From NCBI GenBank assembly GCA_031272715.1, contig JAISTH010000011.1, forward strand, positions 27,214-91,213: DNA of 64,000 bases, given 5' to 3'. Within the stretch, counting starts at the first letter, position 1, and the number at the start of each line of letters is the position of its first letter. Position numbers and translations under genes: made by a program. Origin of the DNA: Desulfovibrio sp. (GTDB taxonomy: Bacteria; Desulfobacterota; Desulfovibrionia; Desulfovibrionales; Desulfovibrionaceae). Of the stretch, positions 17,330-26,863 are shown in pieces. The notes beneath the pieces were generated by a model. The model had not been told where the DNA came from. It was given only the letters and a program-made list of their open reading frames with translations, and ran no database searches.

Positions 17330-18664
17330 ATGGGGTTTTTCTCGGTCGTCAGGAAGTTCTTCGGCGCAGGCCCCGAGCCTGCGCAAGCCCCCCCGTCCAA
17401 GCCCGACGAGGCGACTCAAGGCCCCGCCCCGTCCGCGTCCCCCGTCGACGCCACTCGTCTCACCGTGCTGCTCCGCGAGGCCGAGCCGCGCCTTTCGGCA
17501 TGGCTGGCCATCGTCCTCGACGGCGTCGAGGAGTCCGGCCCTCTCCTTGAGGAGCGCATCGGCCTGCTGCTGCGCGCCCTGGAGGTGCCGGAGGCGGAGG
17601 TGGAGGCCTTCGTCGGCGACTTCTCGGCGTGGCTCGTCCGCATGGAGTACAGCCGCGTAGAGGATTTCCGCTCGGAGTTGCAGTATCGGCTGGCCCTCGC
17701 CCTGGATCTGGAGGACGAGGAGGACGAGCGCAGCAGGCTGTTCCTGAAGGTGCGGGAGGGGCTCGCGCGCACCCGGGAGACCTTCTCCAGGGGACTGGAC
17801 GCGCTCCTTGCGGGATCGGGGGAACTGGACGCCAAGTTCTGGGAAGGGCTGGAGGAGCTCTTCATCACCTCGGATCTTGGCTACGATGCGTCCATGGCTC
17901 TCGTGGAGCGTTTGCGGGCCCGTGCGCGCAAGGAGGGGATCCGGCAGGCGTCGGGGATCCGGGAGGCGCTCTGCGCCGAGCTCGAGAGCGTCTTCACCGT
18001 TCCGCGGCGCGTGTCGGCGATCAATCCTCCCGAGGTCGTGCTCATGATAGGGGTCAACGGCGCGGGCAAGACGACCACCATAGCGAAGCTGGCCCACAGG
18101 GCCCGGATGCAGGGGAAGAAGGTCATGATCGCCGCCGGCGACACCTTCAGGGCCGCCGCCGTCGAGCAGCTGCAGGTCTGGGCCGAGCGCGTCGGCGCGC
18201 TCTTCCATGCGAAAGGCCATGGCGCGGAGCCCGCCTCCGTCGCCTACGAGGCCGTCGAGAGAGCCCTCGCCGAAGGGGTGGACATACTTTTCGTGGACAC
18301 CGCAGGCCGGCTCCAGACCAAGGTCAACCTCATGGAGGAGCTGAAGAAGATACGCCAGGTGCTGGGCAGGAAGCATCCCGGCGCCCCCCATCGCAGCGTG
18401 CTGGTCCTGGACGCCACCACGGGGCAGAACGCCCTGTCCCAGGCGAAGCTCTTCAAGGACGCGGCCGGCGTGGACGAACTGATCCTGACCAAGCTCGACG
18501 GCACGGCCAAGGGGGGCGTCATCGTCGCGGTCGCCATGGCCCACCGCATCCCCATCACCTACGTGGGCCTCGGGGAGAAACTGGAGGATCTGCGTCCCTT
18601 CGACGGGAGGGACTACGCCAGGGCCCTGCTGGGGGAGGAGATGCCCCGCGGGGACAAGGCGTAG
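17330..18664 (+). CDS. ftsY: signal recognition particle receptor FtsY
   Basis: Membrane-associated GTPase that receives ribosome-nascent chain complexes from Ffh and hands them to SecYEG. It has 444 residues. An acidic, variable A region (about 1-145) is followed by the N domain (about 146-230) and the G domain. G-motifs are complete: [10 protein letters not shown] at 241-250 (P-loop), [14 protein letters not shown] at 268-281, DTAGR at 323-327, and [10 protein letters not shown] near 385. The N-terminal [12 protein letters not shown] may form an amphipathic membrane-targeting helix. The start at 17330 has GGAGGAG seven bases upstream; upstream codons in the same frame are not FtsY-like. It stands just before the ribosomal cluster, separated by a hairpin and a promoter. 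Confidence 0.97.
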   Translation: MGFFSVVRKFFGAGPEPAQAPPSKPDEATQGPAPSASPVDATRLTVLLREAEPRLSAWLAIVLDGVEESGPLLEERIGLLLRALEVPEAEVEAFVGDFSAWLVRMEYSRVEDFRSELQYRLALALDLEDEEDERSRLFLKVREGLARTRETFSRGLDALLAGSGELDAKFWEGLEELFITSDLGYDASMALVERLRARARKEGIRQASGIREALCAELESVFTVPRRVSAINPPEVVLMIGVNGAGKTTTIAKLAHRARMQGKKVMIAAGDTFRAAAVEQLQVWAERVGALFHAKGHGAEPASVAYEAVERALAEGVDILFVDTAGRLQTKVNLMEELKKIRQVLGRKHPGAPHRSVLVLDATTGQNALSQAKLFKDAAGVDELILTKLDGTAKGGVIVAVAMAHRIPITYVGLGEKLEDLRPFDGRDYARALLGEEMPRGDKA

Positions 18665-18675
18665 CCGGCCGGGGG

Positions 18676-18697
18676 GGACGGGCGCGGACGCCCGTCC
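18676..18697. terminator. hairpin after ftsY
   Basis: A nine-base GC-rich perfect stem (GGACGGGCG with its complement) and a CGGA loop, 12 bases after the ftsY stop. No T-run follows, so it is at best a weak or Rho-assisted terminator or an mRNA end stabiliser. Confidence 0.4.
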
Positions 18698-18870
18698 GCG
18701 CCTTCGGCGGCGGCCGGCCGCATGCGTCGCAGGCTCTCTTCGCCCCTTCCCGGCCTCCCGGACTCCATGCCCGTTCCGGGACCGTCCCCGTTCCCGTCCC
18801 TGGCCGCCCCCTCTCCCCCGTTTCACCTGCCCCATCCACCCGTCCCCCCTTGCGCAATCGGCACTTTCCG

Positions 18871-18894
18871 AAATTTTTCCCGAAGGAAAAATTT
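18871..18894. promoter_or_regulatory. perfect 10-bp palindrome before the rpsJ promoter
   Basis: AAATTTTTCC, CGAA loop, GGAAAAATTT, ending five bases before the -35 hexamer. It may be an operator, an UP-like AT-rich element, or part of an ftsY terminator. Its AT-rich make-up stands out against the GC-rich surroundings. Confidence 0.5.
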
Positions 18895-18898
18895 CCTC

Positions 18899-18927
18899 TT
18901 GACCTCCTTCCCGTCTTCGGATACAAC
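18899..18927 (+). promoter_or_regulatory. sigma70 promoter for the S10-alpha cluster
   Basis: TTGACC (18899-18904) and TACAAC (18922-18927) with exactly 17 bases between them, the best promoter match upstream of rpsJ. It implies a leader of roughly 480 nt. Confidence 0.55.
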
Positions 18928-19413
18928 CACCGTTTCCGCCGCCGCCGGACATGACCCTCCGGTTGCGGCGGTACATTCCTGGACGGCAGGGAAGGGCGGG
19001 GAAAAGCCCCGTCCTGCAGTGTCCGGGGCGGCCCTCCGCCGCTTCGGGCGTTGACATGTGCAGGCGTTGCCAAATGCCGACAGTGTTAGGCCGTTCCAGC
19101 CCATGCGCGGATCCCCGCCCGGTTTCATAGGATTCCGGACGGTCCGGGGCTGTAAGGTTCGGGGGCGACTCCCCCTTTGGTGACCCTGCGGGACCCTCCC
19201 TCGCCGCTCTCTCCTTGCGGCATGGCCTGGGCAACGCCGGGATGCGTCACGCAGATGGCGCGGGTTCCCACACGGGACCTCGCGACGATTCGCCGCCGCT
19301 TCCCGGGATCCGCGTCGGGCACCGTCGGAGCGCCGCTGTCCCCATGATCGTCGCGCACAAGGGTTTCACCCCGGCAGGCGGGGAGTTGTTTCACTTTCTG
19401 GGAGTTGTCGCAC

Positions 19414-19731
19414 ATGAGCACGGTTAGCAGCGATCGCATTCGGATCAAGCTCAAGGCCTACGATTACCGCATCCTGGACAAGGCGGTCGCGGAGATCGTG
19501 GACACGGCCCGGAACACCGGCGCCGGAGTGGCGGGTCCCATCCCCCTGCCCACGAACATCCACAAGTACACGATCCAGCGCTCGGTGCACGTGGACAAGA
19601 AGTCCAGGGAACAGTTCGAGATGCGGATACACAAGCGGCTCATGGACATCCTCGAGCCGACGCAGCAGACCGTCGACGCCCTGGGCAAGCTCTCCCTGCC
19701 CGCGGGCGTCGACGTGGAAATCAAGCTCTAA
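19414..19731 (+). CDS. rpsJ: 30S ribosomal protein S10
   Basis: S10 (105 residues), part of the 30S head and, as NusE, of the antitermination complex. The family signature is plain: [17 protein letters not shown] at the start, [14 protein letters not shown] in the loop, [18 protein letters not shown] near the end. I chose the ATG at 19414 with GGGAG nine bases upstream; a TTG nine bases earlier is in frame but has no better site. It is the first gene of the cluster. The usual rpsL-rpsG-fusA-tuf block is not upstream; ftsY is instead. Confidence 0.97.
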   Translation: MSTVSSDRIRIKLKAYDYRILDKAVAEIVDTARNTGAGVAGPIPLPTNIHKYTIQRSVHVDKKSREQFEMRIHKRLMDILEPTQQTVDALGKLSLPAGVDVEIKL

Positions 19732-19743
19732 GCGAGGACAGGC

Positions 19744-20373
19744 ATGGCTGAGAAGATGGGCATACTGGGCCGCAAGCTGGGCATGACCCGCGTCTTCGCG
19801 GACGACGGGGCGGCCGTGGCGGTGACGGTCATCGAGGCCGGGCCCTGTCCCGTGACCCAGGTGAAGACCAGTGAGAAGGACGGGTACGACGCCCTGCAGA
19901 TCGGCTTCGTGCCGGGCAAGGAGAAGCACGTCCCCAAGCCCATGCAGGGGCATTTCGCCAAGGCCGGGACGGGTCTCTTCCGCAAGCTCCGGGAGATACG
20001 TCTCGCCGGCGCGGCGGAGCAGGAGGTCGGGCAGGCCCTCACCGTGGACATGTTCGCGGCGGGCGACGTGGTGAAGGTCACGGGGACGAGCATCGGCAAG
20101 GGCTACCAGGGGCGCATGCGCCGATGGAACTTCGCCGGCTCCAAGGACTCCCACGGGTGCGAGAAGGTGCATCGCAACAACGGTTCGGTGGGCAACAACA
20201 CCTTTCCGGGGCACGTGTTCAAGGGACGCAAGATGGCGGGCCACTGGGGCAACGAGACGGTGACGGAATCCGGCCTGCTCGTCGTCGCCGTGCGGCCCGC
20301 GGACAACGTCCTCCTCGTCAAGGGGGCCGTGCCGGGCCCCAGGAACGGCATTGTGCTCGTGCGCAAGCAGTAG
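19744..20373 (+). CDS. rplC: 50S ribosomal protein L3
   Basis: L3 (209 residues), an early 23S rRNA assembly protein with a long loop reaching toward the peptidyl transferase centre. Motifs: [14 protein letters not shown] at the start, the central [11 protein letters not shown], and [20 protein letters not shown], which carries the conserved site methylated by PrmB in some species. Twelve bases separate it from rpsJ, with GAGGA before the ATG. Confidence 0.97.
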   Translation: MAEKMGILGRKLGMTRVFADDGAAVAVTVIEAGPCPVTQVKTSEKDGYDALQIGFVPGKEKHVPKPMQGHFAKAGTGLFRKLREIRLAGAAEQEVGQALTVDMFAAGDVVKVTGTSIGKGYQGRMRRWNFAGSKDSHGCEKVHRNNGSVGNNTFPGHVFKGRKMAGHWGNETVTESGLLVVAVRPADNVLLVKGAVPGPRNGIVLVRKQ

Positions 20374-20382
20374 GGTAGGACG

Positions 20383-21015
20383 ATGGCCAACGTCAAGGTT
20401 TACGATCAGGATCGACAGGAGACGGGCGAGGTGACCCTCGCCGACGACGTCTTCGCCGTCGACGTGCGTCCGGAGATACTGCACCTGGTGGTGCGCGGCC
20501 AGCAGGCCGCGGCCCGGGCCGGCACGCACCAGACGAAGACACGCGCCCTGGTCTCCGGGGGCGGCAACAAGCCCTGGAAGCAGAAGGGGACGGGTCGGGC
20601 CCGCGCGGGTTCCAACCGCTCCCCCATCTGGCGCGGCGGCGCCGTCGTGTTCGGTCCGGCGCCCAGGGACTATTCCTTCAAGGTGAACAGCAAGGTGCGG
20701 GCCCTGGCCATGAAGATGGCGCTCTCCAGCCATCTGGCCGAGGGGACCCTCATGGTGGTGAAGGGCATCGAACTGCCCGAGGCCAAGACGAAGCATTTCG
20801 CGAAGGTCGCCTCGACGCTGGGCCTCGAAAAGGCCCTCGTCGTGACCCCGGAGGCGGACGAGGTCCTCGAGCGCAGCGCCCGGAACCTGCCCGGCGTGAC
20901 CCTGACCACCCCGGAGCGGCTGAGCGTGGTCGAGATACTGAAGCACAGTCAGCTGGTGCTGCTGGAAGGGGCCGTCGAGCCGGTCCACGTCCGCTTCGCC
21001 CGGGGGAAGGTGTAG
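20383..21015 (+). CDS. rplD: 50S ribosomal protein L4
   Basis: L4 (210 residues), which lines the peptide exit tunnel with its extended loop. The loop motif is present (GGNKPWKQKGTGRARAGS) and is followed by GGAVVFGPAPRDYSF. In gammaproteobacteria L4 represses its own operon; I see no matching leader structure here. It begins nine bases after rplC. Confidence 0.97.
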   Translation: MANVKVYDQDRQETGEVTLADDVFAVDVRPEILHLVVRGQQAAARAGTHQTKTRALVSGGGNKPWKQKGTGRARAGSNRSPIWRGGAVVFGPAPRDYSFKVNSKVRALAMKMALSSHLAEGTLMVVKGIELPEAKTKHFAKVASTLGLEKALVVTPEADEVLERSARNLPGVTLTTPERLSVVEILKHSQLVLLEGAVEPVHVRFARGKV

Positions 21016-21017
21016 CC

Positions 21018-21308
21018 ATGGAACTGACCAGCGTGCTGCTGAAGCCGGTCCAGACGGAAAAGGCGACCGAACTCAGGGAGAAGAGGAACCAGGTCACCTT
21101 CTACGTCCATCCCGACGCCAACAAGATGGAGATCGCCAAGGCCGTCGAGTCGGCCTTCGACGTCAAGGTCACGGCCGTCAACGTGTCCCGCAAGGCGCCC
21201 CGGTTGCGGATGCGCCGCCACAAGCCGGGCACCGTCCCGGGCAGCAAGAAGGCCTACGTGACCCTGCGCGATGGAGACAGCATAGAGATGCTTGAGGGAG
21301 GTGCCTGA
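21018..21308 (+). CDS. rplW: 50S ribosomal protein L23
   Basis: L23 (96 residues), at the tunnel exit, the docking point for trigger factor and SRP. It opens with [25 protein letters not shown] and has the basic loop [14 protein letters not shown]. Only two bases separate it from rplD, whose end carries the GGAAGG ribosome-binding site, so the two are probably coupled. Confidence 0.97.
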   Translation: MELTSVLLKPVQTEKATELREKRNQVTFYVHPDANKMEIAKAVESAFDVKVTAVNVSRKAPRLRMRRHKPGTVPGSKKAYVTLRDGDSIEMLEGGA

Positions 21309-21310
21309 TC

Positions 21311-22141
21311 ATGGCCGTTCGCAAGCTGAAACCCACCTCGGCCGGACGGCGCTTCCAGACGGTCTCGGATTTCGAGGAGATCACCAGGAGCCGCCCGGAG
21401 AAGTCCCTCACGGAGGGGCTCTCCCGCAAGTCCGGCCGCAACAACGCGGGTCGCATCACCAGCCGCCGCCGCGGCGGGGGCAACAAGCGCCTGTACCGCC
21501 TCGTGGACTTCCGGCGCGACAAGAAAGGGATAGAGGCCAGGGTGGCGCACATCGAGTACGATCCCAACCGCACCGCCCGGATCGCCCTGCTCCACTACGT
21601 GGACGGGGAGAAGCGATACATCCTCGCCCCCGTGGGCCTGAACGCCGGCGACAGGATCCTGGCCGGCGAGGGGGCCGACATCAAGCCCGGCAACGCCCTG
21701 CCCATGGCGAAGATCCCCGTGGGCACCGTCATCCACAACGTGGAGCTCAACCCCGGCAAGGGCGGCCAGCTGTGCCGCGCCGCCGGCACCTACGCCCAGC
21801 TCGTGGCCAAGGAGGGGCACCACGCCCTGCTGCGCCTCCCCTCCGGCGAGGTGCGCAAGGTGCTTTCCGCGTGCATGGCGACGGTGGGGCAGGTGGGCAA
21901 CATCCACCACGAGAACATCTCGCTGGGCAAGGCCGGCCGCAACCGCTGGCTGGGCCGCAGGCCCTGCGTCCGGGGCGTCGCCATGAACCCCATCGACCAT
22001 CCCCTGGGCGGCGGCGAGGGCAGGAGTTCCGGAGGCCGCCATCCCGTGTCCCCCTGGGGCATGCCGGCGAAGGGCTACAAGACCAGGGACGCGAAGAAGC
22101 CCTCCTCCCGCCTGATCGTGAAACGCCGCGGGCAGAAGTAG
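21311..22141 (+). CDS. rplB: 50S ribosomal protein L2
   Basis: L2 (276 residues), needed for subunit joining and peptidyl transfer. Signatures: LKPTSAGRR at the start, [22 protein letters not shown], and the C-terminal [25 protein letters not shown] containing the conserved histidine close to the catalytic centre. Two bases after rplW, with GGAGGTG in the end of rplW. Confidence 0.98.
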   Translation: MAVRKLKPTSAGRRFQTVSDFEEITRSRPEKSLTEGLSRKSGRNNAGRITSRRRGGGNKRLYRLVDFRRDKKGIEARVAHIEYDPNRTARIALLHYVDGEKRYILAPVGLNAGDRILAGEGADIKPGNALPMAKIPVGTVIHNVELNPGKGGQLCRAAGTYAQLVAKEGHHALLRLPSGEVRKVLSACMATVGQVGNIHHENISLGKAGRNRWLGRRPCVRGVAMNPIDHPLGGGEGRSSGGRHPVSPWGMPAKGYKTRDAKKPSSRLIVKRRGQK

Positions 22142-22177
22142 CGGGTCCGTGCCAGGACCAAGACGCAGGAGTCGTAC

Positions 22178-22462
22178 ATGCCGAGATCATTGAAGAAGGG
22201 CCCCTTCGTGGACTCCCACCTGAGGCAGAAGGTGGACGCCGCCGTTTCCAGCGGCGACCGCCGCGTGCTCAAGACCTGGTCCAGGCGCTCGACCATCCTT
22301 CCGGAAATGGTCGGGCTCACCTTCGCCGTGCACAACGGCAAGAAGTTCGTGCCGGTCTTCGTCACCGAGAACATGGTCGGCCACAAGCTCGGGGAGTTCT
22401 CCCCCACCAGGACCTTCCACGGCCACGCCGCCGACAAGAAGGCCAAGGCCGGCAAAAAGTAG
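22178..22462 (+). CDS. rpsS: 30S ribosomal protein S19
   Basis: S19 (94 residues), a head protein that contacts S13 and the 23S rRNA bridge. [19 protein letters not shown] at the N-terminus and [23 protein letters not shown] at the end are typical. A CAGGAG site lies seven bases before the ATG. Confidence 0.97.
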   Translation: MPRSLKKGPFVDSHLRQKVDAAVSSGDRRVLKTWSRRSTILPEMVGLTFAVHNGKKFVPVFVTENMVGHKLGEFSPTRTFHGHAADKKAKAGKK

Positions 22463-22471
22463 GTTGCTCCC

Positions 22472-22801
22472 ATGAAATTCACCTCAGTGGCCAAATACCT
22501 GCGGGTCTCGCCGCAGAAGACGCGCCTGGTGGCCGACAACATACGGGGATTGATCGCCGAGGACGCCCTCAGCCTCCTCCGCGTCACCTTCACGAAACCC
22601 GCCGCGGCCCTGCTCAAGGTGGTGAAGAGCGCGGTGGCCAACGCCGACGAGGCCAAGGCGGATCTCGACTCCCTGGTCGTCGGCGAGGTCCGCGTGGACG
22701 AGGGGCCGTCCTGGAAGCGCTTCCTCCCCCGGGCCCAGGGCAGGGCCAACAGGATCACCAAGCGCACGAGCCACATCACCGTCACCCTGGTGGAGGAATA
22801 G
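22472..22801 (+). CDS. rplV: 50S ribosomal protein L22
   Basis: L22 (109 residues), whose beta-hairpin lines the exit tunnel and is a site of macrolide resistance mutations. Typical are [32 protein letters not shown], and the hairpin region [26 protein letters not shown]. It starts nine bases after rpsS, with a weak ribosome-binding site that suggests coupling. Confidence 0.97.
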   Translation: MKFTSVAKYLRVSPQKTRLVADNIRGLIAEDALSLLRVTFTKPAAALLKVVKSAVANADEAKADLDSLVVGEVRVDEGPSWKRFLPRAQGRANRITKRTSHITVTLVEE

Positions 22802-22802
22802 C

Positions 22803-23444
22803 ATGGGCCAGAAAGTTCATCCCTACGGCTTCCGCCTCGGGTACAACAAGCAGTGGCAGTCCAGGTGGTTCAGCAAGAAGGAGTATCCCGCCTTCGTCCA
22901 CGAGGACAGCAGGATACGCACCCACGTGAAGAAGCTCCTCCACCACGCCGGACTCTCCCGCATCGAGATCGAGCGGGCCGGCGGCAAGGTGCGCCTGGTG
23001 CTCCACACCGCCCGGCCCGGCATCGTCATCGGCCGCAAGGGCGTCGAGATCGAGAAGCTGCGGAACGATCTGCGCCGCAAGTACGGCAAGGAATTCTCCC
23101 TGGAGGTCACCGAGATCCGCCGCCCCGAGGTGGAGGCGCAGCTGGTGGCCGAGAACATCGCCCAGCAGCTGGAGCGCCGCGTGGCCTTCCGGCGGGCCAT
23201 GAAGCGGACCGTGTCCCTGACGCGGAAGTTCGGGGGGGAGGGCATCAAGGTCACCTGTGCCGGCCGTCTGGCCGGGGCGGAGATCGCGAGGACGGAATGG
23301 TACCGGGACGGCAGGGTGCCGCTGCACACCCTCCGGGCCGACATCGACTACGGTTTCGCCGAGGCGAAGACCACCTACGGCATCATCGGCGTGAAGGTCT
23401 GGATCTACAAGGGCGAAATCCTTGACAACGAGGTCGAACAGTAA
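22803..23444 (+). CDS. rpsC: 30S ribosomal protein S3
   Basis: S3 (213 residues), at the mRNA entry channel. [18 protein letters not shown] at the start, the KH-domain GXXG-type loop ([15 protein letters not shown]), and C-terminal [14 protein letters not shown] are family features. One base after rplV, whose last codons hold the GGAGG site. Confidence 0.98.
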   Translation: MGQKVHPYGFRLGYNKQWQSRWFSKKEYPAFVHEDSRIRTHVKKLLHHAGLSRIEIERAGGKVRLVLHTARPGIVIGRKGVEIEKLRNDLRRKYGKEFSLEVTEIRRPEVEAQLVAENIAQQLERRVAFRRAMKRTVSLTRKFGGEGIKVTCAGRLAGAEIARTEWYRDGRVPLHTLRADIDYGFAEAKTTYGIIGVKVWIYKGEILDNEVEQ

Positions 23445-23857
23445 TGCTTGCGCCAAAGAAGATGAAATTCCGCAAGTGGCAGAAGGGCCGCTTGCGGGGC
23501 CTCGCATGTCGCGGCGCCACCGTCGCCTTCGGGGACATAGGTCTCAAGGCGGTCGAGCACGGGCATCTGAGCAGCCAGCAGATAGAGGCGGCCCGCGTCG
23601 CGATGATGCGGCACATCAAGCGCGGGGGCAAGGTCTGGATACGGATCTTCCCCGACAGGCCCGTGACGGCGAAGCCCCTGGAGACCCGGCAGGGTTCCGG
23701 GAAGGGGGCCCAGGTGGGCTGGTGCGCGCCGGTGAAGCCGGGCAGGGTCCTCTACGAGATCAAGGGCGTCACCCTCGACCTTGCCAAGGAGGCCTTGACC
23801 AGGGCGGCCCACAAGCTCCCCATCAAGACCGTCATCGTGACGAAGGAGGAGCTGTAG
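23444..23857 (+). CDS. rplP: 50S ribosomal protein L16
   Basis: L16 (137 residues), which positions the A-site t[32 protein letters not shown], and [21 protein letters not shown] are diagnostic. Its ATG overlaps the rpsC TAA by one base (TAATG), so the two are coupled. Confidence 0.97.
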   Translation: MLAPKKMKFRKWQKGRLRGLACRGATVAFGDIGLKAVEHGHLSSQQIEAARVAMMRHIKRGGKVWIRIFPDRPVTAKPLETRQGSGKGAQVGWCAPVKPGRVLYEIKGVTLDLAKEALTRAAHKLPIKTVIVTKEEL

Positions 23858-24094
23858 ATGGCCCGCAAGAAGGATTTCCCCACGGCCGAAGAGCTCCGGG
23901 GACTGAGCGACGAGGAGCTCGTCGCCACCCTCGCCCGGACCCGGAAGGAGCACATGCAGAGTCGCTTCAAGCACGCCCTGGCCCAGCTGGAGAGGACCTC
24001 CCAGCTCAAGGCCATGCGGCGGCAGGTGGCCCGCGTGGCCACGGTGCTCGCGGAGAGGCGGGCCGGGAGCGGCGGCGGGGCCGGACAGCAATAG
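23858..24094 (+). CDS. rpmC: 50S ribosomal protein L29
   Basis: L29 (78 residues), a two-helix protein at the tunnel exit. ELRGLSDEELVATLARTRKEHMQSRFKHALAQLE followed by RRQVARVATVLAERR is typical; a short Gly-rich tail is added. It begins directly after the rplP stop with GGAGGAG in the end of rplP. A gap of 66 bases to rpsQ follows. Confidence 0.95.
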   Translation: MARKKDFPTAEELRGLSDEELVATLARTRKEHMQSRFKHALAQLERTSQLKAMRRQVARVATVLAERRAGSGGGAGQQ

Positions 24095-24160
24095 CCGCCG
24101 GGACGCCGGACGGACCGGCGCGCGGCGCGACAACGGAAGCAGAAAGCCGAGGGGCGAGCG

Positions 24161-24424
24161 ATGCAATCTCTGGAGAACCGCAAGGGGAGGACCCTCACCG
24201 GGATCGTTGTGAGCGACAAGAACGACAAGACCATCGTCGTGCGGGTCGAGACCCTGGTGAAACATCCCCTCCTGAAGAAGTACGTCAGGCGGCGGAAGAA
24301 GTTCACGGCCCACGACCCCGCCAACGAGTGCGGAGTGGGGGACAAGGTGCGGATCGTGGAGTTCAGGCCCATGTCCAGGAACAAGCGATGGCATCTGGTC
24401 TCCGTCATCGAGAAGGCCGTGTAG
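24161..24424 (+). CDS. rpsQ: 30S ribosomal protein S17
   Basis: S17 (87 residues), an OB-fold assembly protein of the 30S body. It has RKGRTLTGIVVSDKNDKTIVVRVE, then HPLLKKYVRRRKKFTAHD, then GDKVRIVEFRPMSRNKRW. An unusual 225-base gap follows before rplN. Confidence 0.97.
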   Translation: MQSLENRKGRTLTGIVVSDKNDKTIVVRVETLVKHPLLKKYVRRRKKFTAHDPANECGVGDKVRIVEFRPMSRNKRWHLVSVIEKAV

Positions 24425-24649
24425 GACAGTGATCCGCCGGCGGGGCGGAGGCGTCCGGGTCGTTCCGGGCGTCGCGGCCTCGCTGGAAGAGGGCGGACGT
24501 GTCCCGTCGGCGACGGAACCGCGTCCGGGGAGTTCCCCGGGCGGCGGAGGCCGGCGGGAGGAGAGCAACCCCATCAAGGAACGCAACGGAGGCCGCTTTT
24601 CCGCCCCTGTTCCGCGCAGGCGGGCGGGGGTACGGGCGGGCATGAGAAG

Positions 24650-25018
24650 ATGATCCAGGTCGAGACAACGCTGCAGGTCGCCGACAACTCCGGCGCCAAG
24701 AAGGTCGCCTGCATCAAGGTGCTTGGGGGATCCCACCGGCGCTACGCCTCGGTGGGGGACGTGATCGTGGTCTCCGTGAAGGAGGCCATCCCCCACAGCA
24801 AGGTGAAGAAGGGCGACGTGATGAAGGCCGTCATCGTGCGCACGGCCAAGGAAGTGCGCCGCATGGACGGCTCCTACATCAAGTTCGACGGCAATGCGGC
24901 CGTTCTCCTGTCCGCCCAGGGCGAACCCGTGGGAACGCGCATCTTCGGCCCGGTCGCGAGGGAACTGCGGGCCCAGAACTTCATGAAGATCATTTCCCTT
25001 GCGCCGGAGGTCCTCTAG
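24650..25018 (+). CDS. rplN: 50S ribosomal protein L14
   Basis: L14 (122 residues), which forms an intersubunit bridge and binds Rsf[34 protein letters not shown] at the N-terminus and [24 protein letters not shown] at the end are canonical. The spacer before it (24425-24649) is GC-rich; a 74-codon GTG-started frame in that spacer overlaps the rplN ATG but is not protein-like. Confidence 0.98.
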   Translation: MIQVETTLQVADNSGAKKVACIKVLGGSHRRYASVGDVIVVSVKEAIPHSKVKKGDVMKAVIVRTAKEVRRMDGSYIKFDGNAAVLLSAQGEPVGTRIFGPVARELRAQNFMKIISLAPEVL

Positions 25019-25082
25019 GCGGCGCGCCGGGGTTTCCGGCCGCGTCCCGTCCGGGGAGGGCATCCGCGAGGAGTCGAGAACG

Positions 25083-25427
25083 ATGAAAGCCTATCGCATC
25101 CGCGTGAACGACACGGTCATGGTGATCGCCGGCAAGGACGCCGGCAAGCAGGGCAAGGTGCTGAAGATCCTCCACAAGAGCGACAGGGTGCTCGTGGAGA
25201 AGGCCAACATGATCAAGCGGCACGTCAAGCCCAATCCCTACGCCTCCCAGCGGGGGGGCATCTTCGACAGGGAGGCGCCGATACACGTCTCCAACGTGAT
25301 GGTGATGTGCGAGGCCTGCGGCAAGGCCACCCGCGTCGGGTACCGGCAGGTCGAGAGGGACGGCAGGGCCGCGAAGGTCCGCTTCTGCAAGAAGTGCAAC
25401 GAGGTGCTGGACAAGCACCGGCCCTGA
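25083..25427 (+). CDS. rplX: 50S ribosomal protein L24
   Basis: L24 (114 residues), an assembly initiator near the tunnel exit. The KOW motif ([20 protein letters not shown]) is followed by [11 protein letters not shown]. The C-terminal zinc-ribbon type sequence has two CxxC pairs ([12 protein letters not shown] and FCKKCNEVL), as in many non-enteric bacteria. The ATG at 25083 follows GAGGAGTCGAGAACG; the frame upstream lacks L24 features. Confidence 0.97.
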   Translation: MKAYRIRVNDTVMVIAGKDAGKQGKVLKILHKSDRVLVEKANMIKRHVKPNPYASQRGGIFDREAPIHVSNVMVMCEACGKATRVGYRQVERDGRAAKVRFCKKCNEVLDKHRP

Positions 25428-25567
25428 CCGGCACGTGGCCGGCGGCCGCCGGCGTCGCCAGCGGACAGGGATTTCCTCGGTCCGCAACACAAGGAATCAC
25501 ACGGAGGGCGCTTCCTCCCCGGATCTCGGACGGCACGGATCGCGGGGTAACGGCGCAGACAAGCCTG

Positions 25568-26107
25568 ATGACACGCCTGGAAAAGATATACAGGGAGAAG
25601 GTCGTCCCGGTCCTGCAGCAGGAGTTCAGCTACACCAGCAGCATGCAGTTGCCCTGTCTCGAGAAGATATCGGTGAACATAGGACTGGGGGCCGCCACGC
25701 AGAACGACAAGCTCATGGACGAGGCCGTGGCCGAGCTCACCGCCATCGCGGGGCAGAAGGCCGTGGTCACCCGGGCGAAGAAGTCCATCGCCGCCTTCAA
25801 GCTGCGGGCGGGCATGCCCATCGGCTGTCGCGTCACGCTGCGCAAGGACAGGATGTGGGACTTCCTGGACAAGCTCATGAACTTCGCCCTGCCCCGGGTC
25901 AGGGACTTCCGGGGCGTGGCCGACAGGGGCTTCGACGGCCGCGGGAACTTCACCCTGGGCATCAAGGAGCACACGATCTTCCCCGAGATCGAGATCGACC
26001 GCGTGGAGAACCCCAAGGGGCTGAACGTCACCATCGTCACCTCGGCGGCCACGGACAAGGAAGGGAAGTTCCTCCTGGACAAGCTGGGGATGCCGTTCCG
26101 CAAGTAG
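25568..26107 (+). CDS. rplE: 50S ribosomal protein L5
   Basis: L5 (179 residues), which binds 5S rRNA and the P-site t[72 protein letters not shown] and the C-terminal region are all present. No strong Shine-Dalgarno precedes the ATG at 25568. A 140-base gap separates it from rplX, longer than usual in this operon. Confidence 0.97.
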   Translation: MTRLEKIYREKVVPVLQQEFSYTSSMQLPCLEKISVNIGLGAATQNDKLMDEAVAELTAIAGQKAVVTRAKKSIAAFKLRAGMPIGCRVTLRKDRMWDFLDKLMNFALPRVRDFRGVADRGFDGRGNFTLGIKEHTIFPEIEIDRVENPKGLNVTIVTSAATDKEGKFLLDKLGMPFRK

Positions 26108-26158
26108 GCGACCGCGGCGGACGCCACGGTCGCGGCAACACAACGTGAGGAGACAGAC

Positions 26159-26344
26159 ATGTCGCGTACTTCGCTGGAAGTGAAGGCGGCCCGCAAGCCG
26201 AAATTCCGCTCCCGGGCCTACAACAGATGCCCCCTGTGCGGGCGTCCCAGGGCGTTCCTGCGCCAGTTCGGGGTGTGCCGGATATGCTTCCGGGGCATGG
26301 CCCTGCGGGGCGAGCTGCCGGGAGTGCGCAAGTCCAGCTGGTAA
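26159..26344 (+). CDS. rpsN: 30S ribosomal protein S14, zinc-binding type
   Basis: Short S14 (61 residues) of the zinc-binding form: [10 protein letters not shown] at C24/C27 and CRICFR at C40/C43 give the CxxC-x12-CxxC zinc site, and the protein ends in the usual RKSSW. GAGGAG lies nine bases before the ATG. Organisms under zinc limitation often carry a second, cysteine-free S14; none is seen in this window. Confidence 0.97.
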   Translation: MSRTSLEVKAARKPKFRSRAYNRCPLCGRPRAFLRQFGVCRICFRGMALRGELPGVRKSSW

Positions 26345-26381
26345 CGCCGGAGGGGACGCCCCCTCCTCCAAGGAGCACGAG

Positions 26382-26762
26382 ATGCTGACAGATCCCATTG
26401 CGGACATGCTCACCCGCATCCGCAACGCACATTTGGCACTGCACAAGGAAGTGAACGTGCCCCGCTCGAAGATGAAGGAGGCCATAGCCGGCATCCTGAA
26501 GAGCGAGGGCTACGTGGACGAGGTGAAGAGCGAGGGCTCCGCCATCACCATCACCCTGAAGTACCTGAAGGGCAAGCCCGCCATCACGGGACTGCGCCGC
26601 ATGAGCAGCCCGGGACGCAGGGTGTACGTGAACGCGGGGAGCATCCCCAGGGTCCAGAACGGCCTCGGCATCTGCATCCTCTCCACGTCCCGGGGAGTGC
26701 TGGACGGGGTGAGCGCCCACGAACGGAAGGTGGGCGGCGAACTGCTGTGCGAGATCTGGTAG
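26382..26762 (+). CDS. rpsH: 30S ribosomal protein S8
   Basis: S8 (126 residues), which binds the central domain of 16S rRNA and, in E. coli, represses the spc operon. It begins [14 protein letters not shown], continues [20 protein letters not shown], and ends with [15 protein letters not shown] and [15 protein letters not shown] precedes the ATG. Confidence 0.97.
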   Translation: MLTDPIADMLTRIRNAHLALHKEVNVPRSKMKEAIAGILKSEGYVDEVKSEGSAITITLKYLKGKPAITGLRRMSSPGRRVYVNAGSIPRVQNGLGICILSTSRGVLDGVSAHERKVGGELLCEIW

Positions 26763-26863
26763 GACGCGTCGCCGTCCCGGTCGACCGCGCCCGGACAGGA
26801 CGCGCAGGTCCGTCGCGTCCCCGGGACGGGGCGGGCGGTCAAACAGCGTGAGGTCTTTTTCCC

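Larger units (their letters stand above)
18698..19413. other. leader/promoter region of the ribosomal cluster
   Basis: No gene recognised. The span holds a perfect AT-rich palindrome (18871-18894), a good sigma70 promoter (18899-18927) and about 480 bases of presumed untranslated leader before rpsJ. The leader is GC-rich with several possible hairpins; I recognise no known ribosomal-protein autoregulatory structure. Confidence 0.5.

Noticed and set aside
19051..19079. TTGACA hexamer as a second rpsJ promoter
   Set aside because: No acceptable -10 sequence lies 16-18 bases downstream; the 18899-18927 pair is far better.
16283..19234. 983-codon minus-strand open frame over the CRISPR-like repeats and ftsY
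   Set aside because: It is low-complexity Gly/Arg/Pro sequence running antisense to ftsY.
18665..19413. Signal recognition particle RNA gene near ftsY
   Set aside because: The conserved core (GGTCAGG type with GGAA tetraloop and AGCAG) is not present.
24429..24653. 74-codon GTG-started frame overlapping the rplN start
   Set aside because: Composition is Gly/Arg/Pro with no motif, and the spacer is uniformly GC-rich; the overlap with the rplN ATG looks accidental.
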